Shown in pieces: positions 62,365-64,000 of a stretch of 64,000 nucleotides of DNA (its first letter is position 1; the number at the start of each line of letters is the position of its first letter). The translations under genes and the position numbers were made by a program. Under the pieces are notes generated by a model. It did not search any database. It was given only the letters and a program-made list of their open reading frames with translations, and was not told the origin of the DNA. This DNA is from CAVQEK01 sp963711495 (lineage in GTDB: Bacteria > Bacteroidota > Bacteroidia > Cytophagales > Cyclobacteriaceae), in assembly GCA_963711495.1 (NCBI GenBank), contig CAVQEK010000001.1:1-64000 (forward strand), given 5' to 3'.

Positions 62365-63115
62365 GATTTGGATTTTTTTATGGGTCGTTCCAATATTTAT
62401 TTTTTATGGGTGCAAACACACCAGGAACGGGGAGGAGGGAAAGGTTTTGAAAAATTCTGAAACAATATTAAATCCCGAAAATCGGGATGAAAACGATCTG
62501 AGTCCTCAGGATTTGAATGAGGGGTGGAAGCTGCTTTTCGATGGTAAAACCACTGCGGGATGGCATTCTTTTAAAAAAGATACAGTCACCGGCTGGTATG
62601 TGGAAGATGGAGCACTTACAACCAATGGGGGTAATAATGATCTACTGACCAACGATGAGTATGAAAATTTCATCCTTTCCCTTGATTGGAAAATTGCCAA
62701 AGGCGGGAATAGTGGCATCATGTATCATGTAGGTGAATCCGATAAATATAAAACCACCTACGAGACCGGGCCGGAGTATCAACTCATCGATGATGTAAAT
62801 TACCCGGAACCTTTGCATGACACACAACATACTGGTGCCAATTATGCCTTGCAACCTCCTTCAAAAATAGCTTCTAATCCAGCCGGGGAATACAACCATT
62901 CCCGGATTGTAGTTGATCACGGACGCGTTCAGCACTGGCTGAATGATGTGATGGTGGTGGAGTATGAACTCCGGACTGATCATTGGCGGGAATCGGTCAA
63001 TCGGTCGAAGTTCAAGGACATGCCCGATTATGGTATGGACAAAACAGGTCATATTGCCTTACAGGATAATGGTGATCGGGTGTGGTTTAAAAATATTAAA
63101 CTAAAAATTATATAG
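62357..63115 (+). CDS. DUF1080 (3-keto-disaccharide hydrolase-like) lipoprotein
   Basis: About 252 residues from the ATG at 62357; a longer upstream frame to 62174 lies in another frame of the DUF3500 gene. A lipoprotein leader (WVVPIFIFYGC) is followed by a linker (residues ~20-50) and a DUF1080 lectin-like domain: WKLLFDGKTTAGWHS, EYENFILSLDWKIAKGGNSG, YETGPEYQLIDDVNYPEPLH and TGHIALQDNGDRVWFKNIKL. Members bind or cleave modified sugars. It overlaps the DUF3500 gene by 8 bases and precedes a Gfo/Idh/MocA gene, so the three may form a sugar-catabolic unit. Confidence 0.85.
   Translation: MNRIWIFLWVVPIFIFYGCKHTRNGEEGKVLKNSETILNPENRDENDLSPQDLNEGWKLLFDGKTTAGWHSFKKDTVTGWYVEDGALTTNGGNNDLLTNDEYENFILSLDWKIAKGGNSGIMYHVGESDKYKTTYETGPEYQLIDDVNYPEPLHDTQHTGANYALQPPSKIASNPAGEYNHSRIVVDHGRVQHWLNDVMVVEYELRTDHWRESVNRSKFKDMPDYGMDKTGHIALQDNGDRVWFKNIKLKII
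62472..62488. repeat. Inverted repeat inside the DUF1080 linker coding sequence
   Basis: ATCCCGA-AAA-TCGGGAT, a 7-bp stem with a 3-base spacer. It encodes part of the hydrophilic linker after the lipoprotein leader. The CCCGA...TCGGG core is like the palindromes at 57254 and 57762 and repeat sequence at 57830-57840. Confidence 0.55.
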
Positions 63116-63170
63116 ACGTAATTTTTAGGAGGTTATGATCGGTTGTATTATTGAATAAAAACCAATGTTT

Positions 63171-64000
63171 ATGAAAAATAAAAACATCGCCATGCTGGGC
63201 ACTGGATTTATTAGTGATTTTTACACCAGCACCCTTCATAGTCAAAGGACCGGAGACCGGGTTATCATGATCTATTCCCGTTCGGAAGAAAAAGCCAAAA
63301 AATTTGCACAAAAATGGGGAATCCAGAATTGGTCCACCAACCTGGAAATGGCGATAAGCCATGACACGGTTGATACGGTGGTGGTTGGATTACCAAATAT
63401 GCTTCATCTTCATGCCGTCAAAGCTGCAGCTAAAGCCGGGAAGGCAGTGTTGTGTACCAAGCCATTGGGAAGGACTGCGGAAGAGACCAGGGAAATGCTG
63501 GAGGCCGTAGAAAAAGCCGGAGTATTTCATGGATATCTCGAAGATCTTGTTTATACGCATAAAACGCTGAAAGCAATGCAATCTGTAAAAAACGGAGCTT
63601 TGGGCGACATATTGTGGGTACGTTCCCGGGAAACTCACCCTGGTCCGCACAGCGATTGGTTCTGGACTAAAGAAATGTCCGGAGGCGGAGCGATTGTCGA
63701 TATGGGGTGTCATTGCATTGAGATTGCCCGCAATTTCATCGGAAAAGATATACGTCCAGTTGAGGTGATGTGCTGGGCCGACACCCAGGTAAAACCGATT
63801 GAAGCCGAGGATCATGGCATTGGATTGGTGAAATATGAAAACGGTGCCATTGGCCAGTTTGAAGTAAGCTGGACATTCCGTGGCGGTATGGATCTGCGGG
63901 ATGAAGTGAGTGGGGTGGAAGGCACCATCCGGCTTGATCATTTTCTGCGAACCGGTTTTGAAACGTTTACCGCAGTGGGAGAAGGCGGTTATGTGGCGGA
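63171..64000 (+). CDS. Gfo/Idh/MocA-family oxidoreductase, cut by window edge
   Basis: At least 276 residues; the frame is open to the last base. The start is ATG at 63171 (MKNKNIAMLGTGFISDFYTS); another ATG at 63165 is also possible. Rossmann motif GTGFISDF; conserved CTKPLGRTAEETREM (the KP pair near 95); catalytic-domain part GGGAIVDMGCHCIEIARNFIG; then GAIGQFEVSWTFRGG. Family members oxidise or isomerise sugars and other polyols with NAD(P). It follows the DUF1080 gene by 55 bases on the same strand, in keeping with a sugar pathway. Confidence 0.85.
   Translation, partial: MKNKNIAMLGTGFISDFYTSTLHSQRTGDRVIMIYSRSEEKAKKFAQKWGIQNWSTNLEMAISHDTVDTVVVGLPNMLHLHAVKAAAKAGKAVLCTKPLGRTAEETREMLEAVEKAGVFHGYLEDLVYTHKTLKAMQSVKNGALGDILWVRSRETHPGPHSDWFWTKEMSGGGAIVDMGCHCIEIARNFIGKDIRPVEVMCWADTQVKPIEAEDHGIGLVKYENGAIGQFEVSWTFRGGMDLRDEVSGVEGTIRLDHFLRTGFETFTAVGEGGYVA

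Noticed and set aside
1..64000. CRISPR array
   Set aside because: No series of equal-spaced direct repeats was seen and no cas genes are present.

Overview
The window looks like a chromosomal segment of a Bacteroidota bacterium. The support is AT-rich DNA, the style of the signal peptides (many mature ends begin at Q after a short Lys-rich leader), DUF4136/DUF2490/DUF3500/DUF1080 type proteins, and families typical of the phylum such as DcaP-like and OprO/P-like porins and RND-TolC pumps. The order within the phylum cannot be fixed by eye. Most genes in 2-50 kb lie on the minus strand; 51-56.8 kb and 57.9 kb to the end are mainly plus.

Region by region. 1-5.9 kb is decaying DNA: two frameshifted envelope genes, a beta-barrel gene, and a sulfotransferase gene split by a 1.47 kb IS4-type element whose own transposase is broken. 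An intact arylsulfatase and a dead DUF4136 lipoprotein gene follow. 8.4-12.3 kb holds two members of a small exported helical family (a third is at 48.9 kb) and a TPR regulator. 13.0-16.3 kb is the ruin of a duplicated glucan/trehalose-type cluster: only an AI-2E family membrane protein is intact, while fragments of GH13, GH63 and porin genes remain. The intact counterpart at 16.3-25.9 kb has a porin, AI-2E protein, GH63 glucosidase, GH13 amylase-like enzyme, glucose dehydrogenase, aquaporin and an outer-membrane protein in one operon.

26.1-35.7 kb is the most coherent block: a nine-gene operon with glutaminase, asparaginase and aspartase, all carrying export signals, plus two outer-membrane channels, an amidohydrolase and an inner-membrane Dcu C4-dicarboxylate transporter. 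Read together it is a periplasmic route from Gln and Asn to Asp to fumarate plus ammonia, with the transporter handling the C4 acid. Upstream are a dead IS200-like transposase and a membrane-anchored sigma-54 activator with a variant GAFTGA loop.

38.9-44.6 kb is an AcrAB-OprM type pump; 44.8-47.0 kb is a polyphosphate kinase 2 with a ZIP-like membrane protein carrying an inserted cyclic-nucleotide-binding domain; 47.1-50.5 kb holds small exported or lipoprotein genes; 51.3-56.8 kb is a second RND pump on the plus strand. 56.9-57.8 kb is a compact oddity: an intact tRNA-Met flanked by two tRNA-like remnants whose anticodon position holds a palindrome, a dead GIY-YIG nuclease gene whose stop codon lies in one remnant, and a transposase tail. 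From 57.9 kb come a HAD phosphatase, M50 protease, a small GIY-YIG-like protein, SGNH hydrolase, DUF3500 and DUF1080 proteins, and a Gfo/Idh/MocA oxidoreductase cut by the window edge.

A palindrome resembling ACGATATTTCGTGA-N-TCACGAAATATCGT recurs four times in intergenic DNA (near 0.08, 11.5, 35.8 and 50.7 kb) and is either an operator or a small dispersed repeat.
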